NCBI RefSeq assembly: GCF_047496725.1
Contig: NC_132978.1
Location: 5,757,501 to 5,821,500 of the forward strand
Origin: Anoplolepis gracilipes
Taxonomy: Eukaryota > Arthropoda > Insecta > Hymenoptera > Formicidae
DNA length: 64,000 bases
Reading direction: 5' to 3'
Shown: positions 47,778 to 59,203 of the stretch, in pieces
Position numbering within the stretch: the first letter of the stretch is position 1
Layout of the letters: every line of letters starts with the position of its first letter
Notes under the pieces: model-generated
What the model saw: only the letters and a program-made list of their open reading frames with translations
The model's database searches: none
Told to the model about the DNA's origin: nothing
Translations under genes and position numbers: made by a program

Positions 47778-48879
47778 TGTCACGTGCTGTGACCCGCTGT
47801 TATCGTCTACCTAGGTGTCAATAACAGGGTTGCTCTCTATTTAGTTTTTTGGGTAATCTGTCTAAATCGGCTATATCCAGGGCTCCGCCGAGAGCAGCAT
47901 TAATGTGTACTAGGAATTAATAAATCGGGGAATTTTTTTACTGATCAAGAATGATGATAATAGAGGCTTGATTTAAAAACTCTTTTATGATATTGTCTAA
48001 ATTGTAAATAATGTTTTTCTTATTTTCTTCTATAAATTGGATTAAAGTTTCTAATATGACTTCATGGTCAACAAAGGGATTTTGTTGAAATTCAGAATCA
48101 GTTGTCTGAGGCTTCATTTATTTTATTTTATAAAGAAAGTTGAAAATAAAGCGATTAAATTTATGGCATATGTATTTGAAAATGTTTAAGAATGTTAAGC
48201 AAATGCGTTGAATCTCGTTATTGTATATTTGATATAGTCTGGTGGTCAGAATACAATTCACTCGGCACTAACGAGAGGCTGAGGAAGTTCTAGGAACTCC
48301 ATGACACCATGACAGTTATCGCGTATGCAATGAACGTGACGCACAGTGACACTCGAGTCAATTAAAGATGAAATAAAATTCTAAAATTATATCTGCAATA
48401 GTTCTGAATTTATTCAATTTTAAGTTGGAGCAATCATTATGATTAGAAAATTTCAATTTTAAAATTATAAATAGATTGTGATTAATTTTCAATTATATTA
48501 GAATTGGGATAAAGATTAAGGTGGTTTATGATAGTAATTATGAGGGATTAAGTACTTACTGTTGTTGTATGTAGAATTCACCGTCGGAGCAATTCCAAAT
48601 ATATACTGATTTGGAAAGTTTTAATTTACGATTTGTGTAATGTAAGAGCAAATTTCTCAGTATATAATGACTGCTTTAATATGAAGAACAAAGTTAAATT
48701 GTGGAATTTAAATAATTTGGATTTATATTGAATGTAGATATCTCTTTCCTTAAGAGAAAGTCAACTGTTGTAATATGATTTTATTTTTCATAAATATTGT
48801 TGATGCATCTATTCATGTAATAAGAAAAGATTATTAAAATTGTTATTGCTCTTATGTAGATATATATATATGTTAACAA

Positions 48880-49030
48880 GAGTATGGTTCTTTGCAGGTT
48901 CAGCACTGTGTGGTGAGGTATCATATAAAGAAATGTACACTGGAATATGGTGTGGTGGAGACCAGCGATATAATTTATTGTTTCAAAATCACTGTCTTCG
49001 ATGGAAAATAGGAAGAAGAGATTAAGCTAG
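48880..49030. repeat. Block shared with 62725-62880
   Basis: A stretch with ACACTGGAATATGG, GAGACCAGCG and TCACTGTCTTCGATGGA recurs in diverged form at 62725-62880. Both lie about 0.6-0.7 kb downstream (in Y sense) of the small ORF. This supports homology of the two Y copies beyond the ORF. Coding in either direction is not convincing. Confidence 0.5.
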
Positions 49031-49591
49031 GGATGCTCCGTTATTTTTATTATTAAATTAAGTATAACGAGTAGTTAATTCTCTTACATTGATAGATCGA
49101 TTATTTTATTTCATTCTAAATTTGCAAATTTCTTGATATAGTATTTTAACTTTATAATTCTTGAGAGTGGTATCAGAATGTGAGTCAATTTGTAATTTTA
49201 GAAGAGTCAATAGTCTGAACTGTGAGTTATTCAAAAGAGTGAGATATATATATATATCTTGTATGTATGTCTAGTTAACTGTATAAAATTTTTATTTCGG
49301 AGCTTGAAGGTGGAACAGTTTATTGCATTAGTCGTAAAAGCATATGTCTAGATTGTAATTATAATTGTTTTGCAAAATTGAAGTTGTTAAAGTAATATGA
49401 TGTCATATAAATGTCAAGCACGATGTGTTATAAATAGTGGTTCAATTCGGAATTCTTTTTTTTTTTTATTATATTTTGTTGGAATATGAGTGCGTTTTCT
49501 TTTTTATTAAAATAGTAATATTCTGCTTGATTGATCATATGCGCATGTGTGTGTATGTATTTAAAATAGTGACTTACCTTTATTAATGTCT

Positions 49592-49951
49592 CTAGTTTTG
49601 CTGATTTTCCTGGGCCTTTTCCTCGTACTCTGGACGTCGTGGATCTCCCTCAGGGATGTCAGTGGTAGAGGTTGAGGCAGGATGCAGCTTGATTTCAACC
49701 AAAGGTCCGGGCCAGCCAATAAATTCAAAGGTTCTTCGCGAGATGGGAACTTCGATTGAGTTAAATGCAGGAAGTTGATCAAAAAGTTCTACGACAATCC
49801 TTTGATTGTCCGGTACGTTAATTGAATTGTCTTTTTCTACTTGGAGACTACTTTGGCTGAGGCCGTTATCACTGTTCGAAATTTGTCTCTGTCGACGTAA
49901 AGCGGCACGTAGTTGTCTATGTCGTTTACCGGCGCAACGAGAATCAGGCAT
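49592..49951 (-). CDS. Y-element small protein, 119 aa
   Basis: ATG at 49951 begins MPDSRCAGKRHRQLRAALRR, basic and probably helical. A Gln/Ser-rich linker follows, then NQRIVVELFDQLPAF and SRRTFEFIGWPGPLVEIKL, and an acidic tail. A splice donor GGTAAGTC lies just after the stop. It is about half identical to the 117-aa protein at 63577-63930. The pattern 'RRAG(K/R)...QLR..L' plus a later aromatic/Pro-rich 'E(F/Y)..WP.P(L/P)' is shared with the X 138-aa protein. It sits inside the LTR downstream of the promoter. Unknown function; nucleic-acid binding is only a guess from the basic N-terminus. Confidence 0.55.
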   Translation of the reverse strand: MPDSRCAGKRHRQLRAALRRQRQISNSDNGLSQSSLQVEKDNSINVPDNQRIVVELFDQLPAFNSIEVPISRRTFEFIGWPGPLVEIKLHPASTSTTDIPEGDPRRPEYEEKAQENQQN

Positions 49952-50745
49952 TTACTATAAATTATAATCAAAATTTTATTCTAATTTAAAAAGTTATTCA
50001 TTTCAGTTTGACAATCTGGATCAAGCGACATTCAAGCAGCTCATCGACTAAGTCTCAGCTCTGCTCGAACTAACACGAGGGGCACGTCACTCTGCTCTAT
50101 CCCAGGCACGGATCTCGCTAACGCTCAAGATCCAGACGTACGTTAAATATTTAATCGATATTAAATTAAATATAGTAAATACTGATTGGGGGTGAAGGAA
50201 CACTATATTAAAATAATGAACTTGTAAATATTTCGAAATAAGCGACTATGTATTTTAAAAGCTTGAAGATTTTACAGAGATTGCAAGTAATGATTATTAC
50301 AAATATTGGTCACAATTCGAATGTAAAAGGTACAACCGCACTGTACCAGAAATTGGAAATTAATTAACAATAAAGTAGTAATTCTAAATTATAATGTAGA
50401 GTGAATCGAAGCTCTAAATTATAATATAAGACGAGTCGCGAAGACAAGAAAGTAAAGTATTATTAAAGATCTACCTTGACGACACAAAGTAGCTGACGAA
50501 AATTAAGTTAAAATTGATTTTAGGACGCAGTGAATGTATAAAGACACAGAGACGACTTTTCACGACTTCGGACTAACGTTTCGGAGAGATGTTGAAGTGA
50601 CTTATTAAGATGAAGTTAGGAAGGCGACTGTTTAGGTTGAATGATGGGAAGCGACTGCTTAGTATGAGGGGTTGTTGGCGACTGACTCCGTCCGCAAGCT
50701 CGACTGACGTTCTGCGCTCCGTCCCCACTTTCGGGTCACCTCCCT

Positions 50746-50988
50746 CTAGGCGTCCGGTGGATCCAAGACTTCCCGGGTTGGCTTAACGTCCGGTGGAGAT
50801 GGATTCTTGCTCTTGGTGAGGGAACTCTCCGCCTTCGAAGACGTCAGAAGCGGTGAGCTCTTCTTAATCTTAAGTTGATATTCAGCGGCGAATATCAAAA
50901 GGCACGTTGTTATAATGTTTAGTTTCGTCGAGTCGCTGCGTCGAGAGATAGGCATAATATTCGATTTCACTGGTCTCTGCGTTGACAT
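50746..50988 (-). CDS. Possible leader ORF of Y (conserved with 59889-60242)
   Basis: Both Y copies read ITTCLLIF followed by IKKSSPLLTSSKAESSLTK and NPSPPD in the same frame. Some differences fall at third codon positions (TCT/TCG, CTT/CTC) and there are compensating indels upstream. After NPSPPD the frames diverge. It may be a short translated leader ORF or simply a conserved RNA element. Confidence 0.3.
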   Translation of the reverse strand: MSTQRPVKSNIMPISRRSDSTKLNIITTCLLIFAAEYQLKIKKSSPLLTSSKAESSLTKSKNPSPPDVKPTREVLDPPDA

Positions 50989-51084
50989 AATATTTAGTTT
51001 TGTTGAGTCTCTGCGTCAATAGATAAGAATAATATTCGGTTACACTAAGTCTTTCTCGCCGTCGCCTATTGCGTCATCATGCGA

Positions 51085-51106
51085 ATGAAAGGCTCTTTGT
51101 ATTATA
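51085..51106 (-). promoter_or_regulatory. Y LTR TATA promoter
   Basis: On the minus strand TATAATACAAAGAGCC is followed by TTCATTCGCATGATGACG. The same arrangement lies near 60475-60492 in the other Y copy. Confidence 0.45.
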
Positions 51107-52123
51107 ATAATTTCGCACTCTTATATTATAATTCTTTTACAGCAAGAGAGACTTACTAATTTAACTATAGCAAGAGTTCTTATTCGTTCTCAAAGTTATT
51201 ATGTCTCATCATTAATATTTCTTTTCTTTTCACTTATTAATTTATGCTTTTATATTTAAATTTCCTTTAATTTTCTCTCTTGTTGTATCACATATTTCAT
51301 CTTGGCATATCCGCTTTTATTATAGTATCTATATGGAAGATTTAATTAATGCAATTTTAATACTGTTATTTTTAATTTATAATTCCTTTCTATCGTGATT
51401 TCTTATGGTTTCACTTTAGCATAGGAGACTAGCTCTCCTTTAAATATATATATAGACATATATGTATAATACTTGTGCGTTATCTTTTTAGAATATTACT
51501 TTTTTATCAATTACTCTAAGAGAAAGTCTTCCATTTAGATTTACATGTTGATATATAAAATCAGCTTATTAATATTATTAAATATATTAATTTGTATGGA
51601 TTGGCGTATGTATATGGTTCTCAATGCCAGTGTGCGTATGCCTTCCAAAATGTACTTTACTGAATAATATTTCTTTTTCTTTATTTTTTCTTTTCATTAT
51701 ACTTATGAAAATGTAGGATTTATAAAGCGATTGTTAGTATGATTTAACTCTAATATAATTAGTTTGCAAGTGTTTCTGTTACAATCGCGTAATTGAATTT
51801 CAACGATTCTGATATTACAGTAATATTTTATTTCCATATATTTTAGTAAAGAGAATTTTAGCTTTTATTTGGAAAACTAATATATAGTAGTCTAATGATT
51901 ACAATTTTTTTATTTCTTTACTGATAAGGTCAGTATTATTTTGTTAATACTTCTATGCAAGCAACGTCCAATTTAATAGCTATATAATACTATGCTTGAT
52001 TAAATATTTTATTAAGTTCAAGTTGAGATATATATGTATATCTCATACTTTGTGTTCATATTTCTAGCGGTACTTTTATTTTTTTTGAAAAATTTAATTT
52101 GAAATTTTTGGCGGGACGTCACA

Positions 52124-52132
52124 TCCCCCCCC
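52124..52132 (-). promoter_or_regulatory. Polypurine tract of the Y element
   Basis: In sense, GGGGGGGGA lies immediately before the LTR start TGTGACG and 4 nt after the env stop codon. This is the standard position of the plus-strand primer in LTR retrotransposons and retroviruses. Confidence 0.75.
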
Positions 52133-52136
52133 TTAT

Positions 52137-53321
52137 TTAAGAACGAATTCCCGATGTTATCGAAGGGATTTGTTCGATATCATTCAATCGTTCTCGAAGG
52201 TCAGTGTAAACAATGGGAATAGGGGTGGTTGTATTTACCGCTGTTGCATTTACGATAGTTGACTCGTTTTTGGGTGCTGTCGGTGTTATTGGTGGAGGAC
52301 TCGTTGGTTCCTGGAGAGATTGGTCTTCTTCTGGCTCTATTCCTCGTTGATTTACAGGTCTTCGTGCCAGATGAAGTAAAAGATGTGTGAGGGAACTCCA
52401 TACGGCGCCCAGCAGGTGCAGACTGCATCCGTACACGGTGTGAAGGGCGTATCCATGGATTGCTGTATCAATAGTTAATTTAACGAGTCGTATAATTAGG
52501 AATACTCCTAGAATTCCGGCCGTTGCCGATCCGAAGGTTACAAATCCGCCCCAAATTCTCGAGACAGTGTTCGAAGCTATTTTCTGGAGTGATTTCTCGT
52601 CTAGCAGACTGTATATAGAGACTTCTCCTGGTACGACAGCTTGTCCTGTCATCCCACGGGCTATGAAATTTGGAAGTGCTGGTTTCTCTGCAGGAAACAT
52701 AATATGATCTCGTAACTTTTCTATATCCTTTTCCGTATATATTCCACTAATGGCTAATGGACCTGGGGTGAGGTATTTCCAACTCAAAGAGGTCATCGGA
52801 CGTAATCGTTGTGGAGGTAATTGTATGACTTGTGGATCAGGGGTGAGCTGGATCCATGTATCATCTATGCGGTAGAGCGTTGGTAGTTCAAAGCTACATT
52901 CCTTCTGGGTTCCGAATTTGGTGAGTATCCTTGATTTTGGTGTTAGAAATAGTGAAGCGTTCCTTACTGTTACAGGAAGCTCGGCATAACATTCTTTTGT
53001 TCTCCGAATTATAGCGTAAACGGGAATACATTTTATTACATGAATGGCTTCTCCTGCAGTGACAGCCATGTATCCTGGTCCTTTCATTAACCGATAGGCG
53101 AATTCATCAGGCTGTAAAGTGGCAAATGATAAGGTGTTTGTTATGACGTCTTTTTCCAGCTCGCACTTCTGTTGAATGACATTGTGGTAAAGAGATGTCA
53201 TTTGATGTCGTATGTGTTTTTCTACATATACAAACTTCGAGTTCATATATGCGAAAATATCAAGATTATCAATTGGAATTGTTCCTCGTTCGGCGAAGAC
53301 GTCTCCCTTTTTAGTTTCCAG
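52137..53321 (-). pseudogene. env: Chuvirus-type glycoprotein (env) gene, N-terminal part missing
   Basis: An uninterrupted frame of about 394 codons ends at TAA (52137-52139) just before the polypurine tract. Recognisable features are GPGYMAVTAGEAIHVIKC, CYAELPVTV with LFLTPKSRIL, a second Cys block (QKECSFELP), a membrane-proximal region, one long hydrophobic membrane segment (around FGSATAGILGVFLIIRL) and a cytoplasmic tail. This pattern matches chuvirus (Jingchuvirales) glycoproteins, which arthropod LTR retrotransposons are known to have captured as env. Family members are usually about 650-700 aa, so roughly the first 40% is lost at the X-D junction. The frame stays open 17 codons into X-D, which supplies an accidental ATG at 53372. 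Confidence 0.65.
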
Positions 53322-56300
53322 TGTCACGTCCAGCGCCTCCGCTTGACACCAGTCGCCGTCCGTTGACTCCATACGTCACCTGTTAAGTAGACATAGTAAG
53401 CGTTAAGCACCTATAAAATTCTTTTATTTTCTTTTTTCTTTTTATATATATATATATAGTTGTTATCAAAAATAGATTAAGCCGATAAATACCTTTTATT
53501 ATGTTTCCGGCTAGAATATCCTTTTTTTTTCTCTCTTTCTCTTCTTTTTCTTCTCTTTTCTTGTTTTATCCCCATCACTGGTTCTCCCCTATCACCTACC
53601 TAAAAATGAAGGAAAATAATTAATTAGTTGTCCAATGAAAATTCTTACCTATTTTCCGGCCACCCGGTATATCACCTTCTGGTCCGCCTCCTCAGCATCT
53701 GAAAAAGGGAAGAGAAAGGACCCACCAAGTCGGTCGAACATCTTAATTTTATTATAATTACCCATTTAGTTTTGTCACTCTAGTTGCAGTACCTGAAAAA
53801 TAAAAGGGAAACATAATATTAAGTACGTGTCAATAGAATAACATAAATTAAGTAATAGCGATAATATAAACCAATGTTCACTCCACCTCATCGTCATCAC
53901 TCTTACTAAACATACACGTACACATCACCATAGACACACGCATCGAGAATTAACCACCACCCGGTATAACAGAAATATAAAGTAAATCTATATAACAAGC
54001 TAAAATCACGCAAGGAAAGAGATCGTAATTGCGAATAAGCGGAAATACAACTCCCGATACATGTTCACCTTAATAAATTGACACCCAGTATATAAACTAA
54101 CATTGTCATATTATCCAAACTTTAGTATAAAATAGTGTTTAACAACCGACCGATTCGTTTGGTTAAATTCCATAAGCTTCATATAATAAACTCCGATCGG
54201 TACTTTCGGGACACCCTGTATATGAACTTTCATTAATTATTAAAACTGAGCAAGCCAAGTAACTCGTATGTGCAATTGCAACTTCCTATGCACAGTCTAA
54301 ATCACTTTTCTCAATATATCAAAAGTTGTCGCAACATCGAAAAGCACCCAATTTTTAACGGTTTAAACATCACATAAAAAACCCGCCCTGTGACCTTAAT
54401 TAAATATTTCCTGGCGTCTTGACTAATAAGGAACCAAAAAAGGTAGCAACTTATAGGGCCACAGCCCCGCCATAAAAAGTTAAGCGCACATTGTTATAGA
54501 CCCATTTTACTTCAGGAACACCTCATATTTTCAACTTTAATAATTTATTTATTTTAATCCGCACCTCCAATATATAATTATGCCTTCACTATTAAATGCA
54601 GTTTTATATCCCAAAGCCGAATTAATACCACAATAACGTACATGTCTAACGATTCTGTCACCCAAATATAATAACTTGTCAATTTTACTCATATTCCACC
54701 GTAGCGCAGTGATTTCAGTAAATTCAAATTTTAACAATAATAAAAGATTCGATCAAACCCATCATCTGCATAATAATTCCTTACCATGAATCCAATTTGG
54801 TTTGCCAATAAAAATCCGGTCAGCTATCATTTATAATTATTTCATATATCAACCATGGAGATAACTTGGTGTATACACATATACATATATATATATATAT
54901 ATGCGACTCGCTGCAGAAATCATGATCCACAGATGTTTTAAAGGCAAATTATAATGACCTGACAAGAACTCCTCGAGGCTCAGACAATATTTGAGTGATC
55001 AAGTAAAACCAATAATAATTAAAATGAACTACACAAGATAAATATATGTATATACATATTATAGTGAAAACAATATAAATATCCCATAAAGAGTTTAAAA
55101 CGAATAAAGCTCTGGAAGATAACTAAAGTTAAATAGTCACACTCAAATATATACAATTACTTAATTAACTCTTACTTATACAAGGTGTCTGAAATAACTT
55201 GAACGTGATAATATTCTCAAAACCTCTTTATCATTTTATTGAGGATGAATGATAATTACAATATACATATGTATAATAAACAAAATGACCATAACTATAT
55301 ATACGGTGATACGATAATATCATACACACATCATACACTACATAAACCAAGTATAAATGCATAATGAACACCCAGAAATAATTACATAGATACAGGCTCC
55401 TTAATAAACATACCATAAAATTATATAACAATTGTCACCTAATATACCTGGTGATACAAAAATACGCGCGTTATAAACTTATCATCTACACAATGTTTAA
55501 TCAGTATCTGACTATTATAGACATATTATCCACCCAGTAACACGCAAATACACACACCCTATAAATAATTTATTGACATAGTGACGCATTAGTACGCACA
55601 AACGACGCATTCTCAATAAACCTATTATAAACTTATTACAGGCATATTCATATATTAACATACGCATAATCAATGTATCATTTACATGATAACACAATAG
55701 TTTCGGATCTTATAGCTAATTCATACATATTCCATACGCATTATTTAAATTACACACTCAATCTCTCACAATATAAACTTGTCATAAATTTATGCATTTG
55801 TACACACTTACACACTCCTCATCCATTCATTGTAAATATATCATGGCATATTACATGTGCATTTATACCATTATTACTTATATATATATATATAAATATA
55901 TAAACCTTTTACTACTAGTTATAATGATATACATACATACATATAGTTATATAATAGCGAGCTTAACGTCTGTAGACTAATTTACACCTTGTAATCCACG
56001 AATAACATTATGCGACATCATAGATAATTGTTAATTAATAAGTTAATTAGCGAAATGCTCTCGTATCTCTACGATTATTTAAGTACAACGCTATAATACA
56101 ATGCGGCGATAAGTAATTAATCAGATAAGTTATCGTAACGCTAATAATAATTGCGGTATATCTAGAAATAACGATATAGATATTATATTATAATGCTAGT
56201 CCCGAAGCTTCTAGAACATTCAGGAACCGCCGGATCACGTGAAAATTTCAGACAAACACCGTGACCGCTTACTATTGCCCGGCGCGTGATACCCGTGACA

Positions 56301-56374
56301 AACAAGCATGACCAGGATCGGACCACGTTGCGCGCGCTATAATTCAGAAGGTGGGAGCCCTCAGCGACCACGGG

Positions 56375-56419
56375 TATATAAACGGGAGCACCGTGTGCTC
56401 AAGATACAGAGTATTCAGT
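56375..56419 (+). promoter_or_regulatory. TATA promoter inside X-D
   Basis: TATATAAA (56375-56382) with an initiator-like TTCAGTTC at 56414-56421, reading toward the small ORF. Confidence 0.55.
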
Positions 56420-57768
56420 TCTCGCCCAGACAGTTCAGATCATTAGACAGTTCGGATCATATTGAGTATTCGGCTTTCGCCCGACAGTAAAATCTGTTGT
56501 ACGGTTCGTTTCGACCATTCAGTTTTCGCATAATCAGTATTCGATCAGCAGTCAATACTCGATTCATACAGTACCCAGTAAATTCATTGTACGTACAGAC
56601 AGTCATTCATACGACTTAATAATCGGTTATCCTTATAACATTCGATCATACATACGCTCTCGCAAATTTTCGCACGGTGTAATTAATATTGTATCTTCGA
56701 ATCAGTGTTTTCTAGTTCATTACTCGGTATTATTCACACGAAATCATTAACTCAGAGAGACTTCGAGACTAGCATATCGCGAAGACTATTAATTAGCCTT
56801 CAGTTTCTTACGTTTACCGTTGTATAAATTTATTCTTGATTAATTGTATCCACTGTCACTATTATACTTCCTTTCTCTTTTTCGATTTCCACGGCGCTCA
56901 CAATACATATCAATTTCTATCTATCACTCTTAAAGACATTTTATCTTAATTTTCACTCGCAGTAAATTATTCCCATCAACTATATAAGTGTTATATCTTT
57001 TCCTCTCCAAGCAATTATTAATGCCGCCTATCTATAATATCGTTTACGCGTCCGGAACCAGTCTGCGCGCGAAATCATAGTCAAAGGAAAGTTCTATTAA
57101 CTAATGTTGTAATACTAATATTGTAGATCCACATTTTCGTGTACACCCGCGTGACAGTGTGTTCCCCAGTGGTTCCTGTAACACATAACAATTTAGTGAA
57201 GTGAGTACGTAGTCGTAATTATTAAGATATATTCGTGTAATCATTAATCATATTGTCTACGTGTAATTACTCGAAATATACATACTTGTGTCAGTTCGCG
57301 GCCCCTGTCCATTCCGGGCGTCGGTCATCTTTTCGGTGTCAATTCTTCTCTCCGTTAACCTCTCGAGTCCATACCTGTAAATATAAAGATAAGCTTTCTA
57401 TTCTAATTTTAATATTGAAATTATCGGGCAAATTAGAGCTACTTATCTGGCGAGGTCATCCTTCCTTCAAGCCTACGTCGGGCTCTCTTTTTCATCCTGC
57501 GGCGACGCGCGCCTTTTCCAGGGCGTATTCTTGTATTCCTTATAGCTTCTCCTTTTATTTTTTTTTCTTTCTTTCTTTTTTTTTCTTTTCTTTTTCCTTA
57601 TCCGCTCACCAGTGGCAAGGTCCGCGACGTCCGCCTTGACTTACCCAGAGCCTCAGATATCTGTAACTTATAATCGAAGAGATTAATATTTTATTCGGAC
57701 GTCTTCATAAGGAATGTCATTAGACAGAGAGCGATAACCATTCTTACCTACACCGTAGGGCGCCTCCT

Positions 57769-58068
57769 CCAGGGCGACCTACATCCTTCCTACGTAGTGT
57801 GCCTCTTTCAGAGCGATTCTACGTCCCTTCTAGCAGTGCGCCTCTTCCAGGGCGGCTCTGCCTTCATCCTTCGTAGTGCGCCTCCTTCAGAGCCGGACTA
57901 CCCCTATCTACGTCGCACGCCTCTCTCAGGGCGAACGACTCTCTTCTCCGAGGAGCGCCTCTTTCAGGGCATTCCGCCTCCTAGCGTGCAGCGCGCCTCT
58001 GTCAGGGCGATCTGCCTCCTCTCAGTCCACGAACCGCGCCTCTCTCAGGGCGTCTCTCACAATTCCTC
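57769..58068 (+). repeat. CGCC/GGCG hairpin repeat array in X-D
   Basis: About eight units of GCGCCTC(T/C)(T/C)TCAGGGCG lie at spacings of about 35-50 bp. It is the counterpart of 11938-12245. Confidence 0.8.
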
Positions 58069-58332
58069 CGATCGCTCTTCTTGATCTAAAATATAGAGTA
58101 AATATTAAATTAAAATAAACTCATTAAGGCTCACCCTGTCCCCGCAACCCGTCAGATAAGGTAAAGTCAACTCGTTTAGCAATTTACTTTAACGCATATG
58201 TTTTCCTTTTCTCTTTTCTTTTTCTTTTTCCCTTTTCATCACTCGCGTTACTATTGCTAACCCCAGTCTATACCTCTCCGCGTATTCAATTATGGCGTTG
58301 ATTATGATTTCGCTTACCTTCTTAGCTGCGTT

Positions 58333-58749
58333 ATGGGTCGGTCACGTCGAGCAGGGCGTGCTCACCAATTGAAGCGCCTCATCCGGTCACTATACCAAGG
58401 CGGCTCCTACCTGACGGTCCGAACAGCTGCGTCGCCACCAGGTAGTCAGAGCCCAGCATCCGTCGGGTATTTCACTTACCCTCCACCGGGAACCCATACA
58501 TCGGAGTCATCAATCCCTGACCAGCTACACGACGCCGTCACTCCACCGGCATCCAGTAGCGGGGTCGCCGCTTCCTCACATAGGCCCTTACCACCCATCG
58601 AATACCGTCCGTGGCCCGTGCCCCCGCCGTTGATAGACTTCGGGATTACGCAACCGAGGATCATTTCCTCCCAGGCTTTCTTCGGGCGAGTATGCATCTT
58701 GTCGTCCGCTGAAGCACCTATCAATTCGCCTCCCGATAACCGTCCGTGA
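58333..58749 (+). CDS. X-element small protein, 138 aa (copy D)
   Basis: ATG at 58333, MGRSRRAGRAHQLKRLIRSL and onward, is almost identical to the X-A copy (for example WPVPPPL where A has WLVPPPL). It is open to TGA at 58749, about 270 bp before the element's end. See the X-A entry for domain layout and the relation to Y. Confidence 0.6.
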   Translation: MGRSRRAGRAHQLKRLIRSLYQGGSYLTVRTAASPPGSQSPASVGYFTYPPPGTHTSESSIPDQLHDAVTPPASSSGVAASSHRPLPPIEYRPWPVPPPLIDFGITQPRIISSQAFFGRVCILSSAEAPINSPPDNRP

Positions 58750-59020
58750 AGTAGTTGTCTAATCGTCTTGAAAAATATAATATAACTGTACATATATGTT
58801 TAATATAAAATAATGATAAATACATAAAAATTAGTATACGTAAACAATCTGTACTCATTGTCTACTCACTTCACATCCTCCCTATTATCCATTACGTCCC
58901 GACCTCTAGTTTCCGGTGCACCGCTACGCTGATCGTGACAGGTTTACCGCTCGGCCACCGCGATCCGCGTACACCAACCACCGTAACCGCACCTCACTCA
59001 CGAACGCTCAGGACGTAACA

Positions 59021-59203
59021 GGCCTGCGGCCACTCGAAGAGTTCAACAACGATCCTTTGATTATTTGGTATGTCTATAATAAGTTCTTCACTATTTCCAG
59101 TTGTTTGATTAAAAGCATTAATTTGGTTTTGAAGTTGCCGTTGTTGGCGTAAAGCGGCGCGTAACTGTTTGTACCTTTTACCGGCGCGGCGAGTACCAGG
59201 CAT
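59021..59203 (-). pseudogene. Y small protein, truncated by X-D
   Basis: It is MPGTRRAGKRYKQLRAALRQ through VELFEWPQA, matching the complete protein at 63577-63930 except Arg for Lys at residue 10. The remainder is replaced by X-D sequence. Confidence 0.6.

Larger units (their letters stand above)
47778..52123 (-). mobile_element. Y element 3' LTR (~4.35 kb)
   Basis: In sense it starts TGTGACGTCCCGCC at 52123, directly after a polypurine tract, and is proposed to end CAGCACGTGACA at 47778 (TG...CA). A TATA promoter (TATAATAC, 51106-51099) lies about 1 kb in. It is followed by a leader with three or four ~50-bp repeats (50920-51060), a conserved leader block (50746-50988), the 119-aa ORF and a GTAAGT splice donor (about 49577). 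The right 2.2 kb align along their length with 59204-61443. The left end rests on the TG...CA form and the abrupt join to X-C; no second LTR of this element is in the window. Confidence 0.6.
53322..59020 (+). mobile_element. X-D: complete 5.70-kb LTR-like unit with mismatched flanks
   Basis: It runs from TGTCACGTCC to GGACGTAACA and is nearly identical to X-A, including the details of the U3-end A/T tracts. It contains the promoter, the repeat array and the small ORF. The left flank is the middle of the env gene; the right flank is the middle of a Y small-protein ORF. The bases at the junctions (TTCCAG, GGCCTG) do not match, so this is not a simple insertion. Confidence 0.78.
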
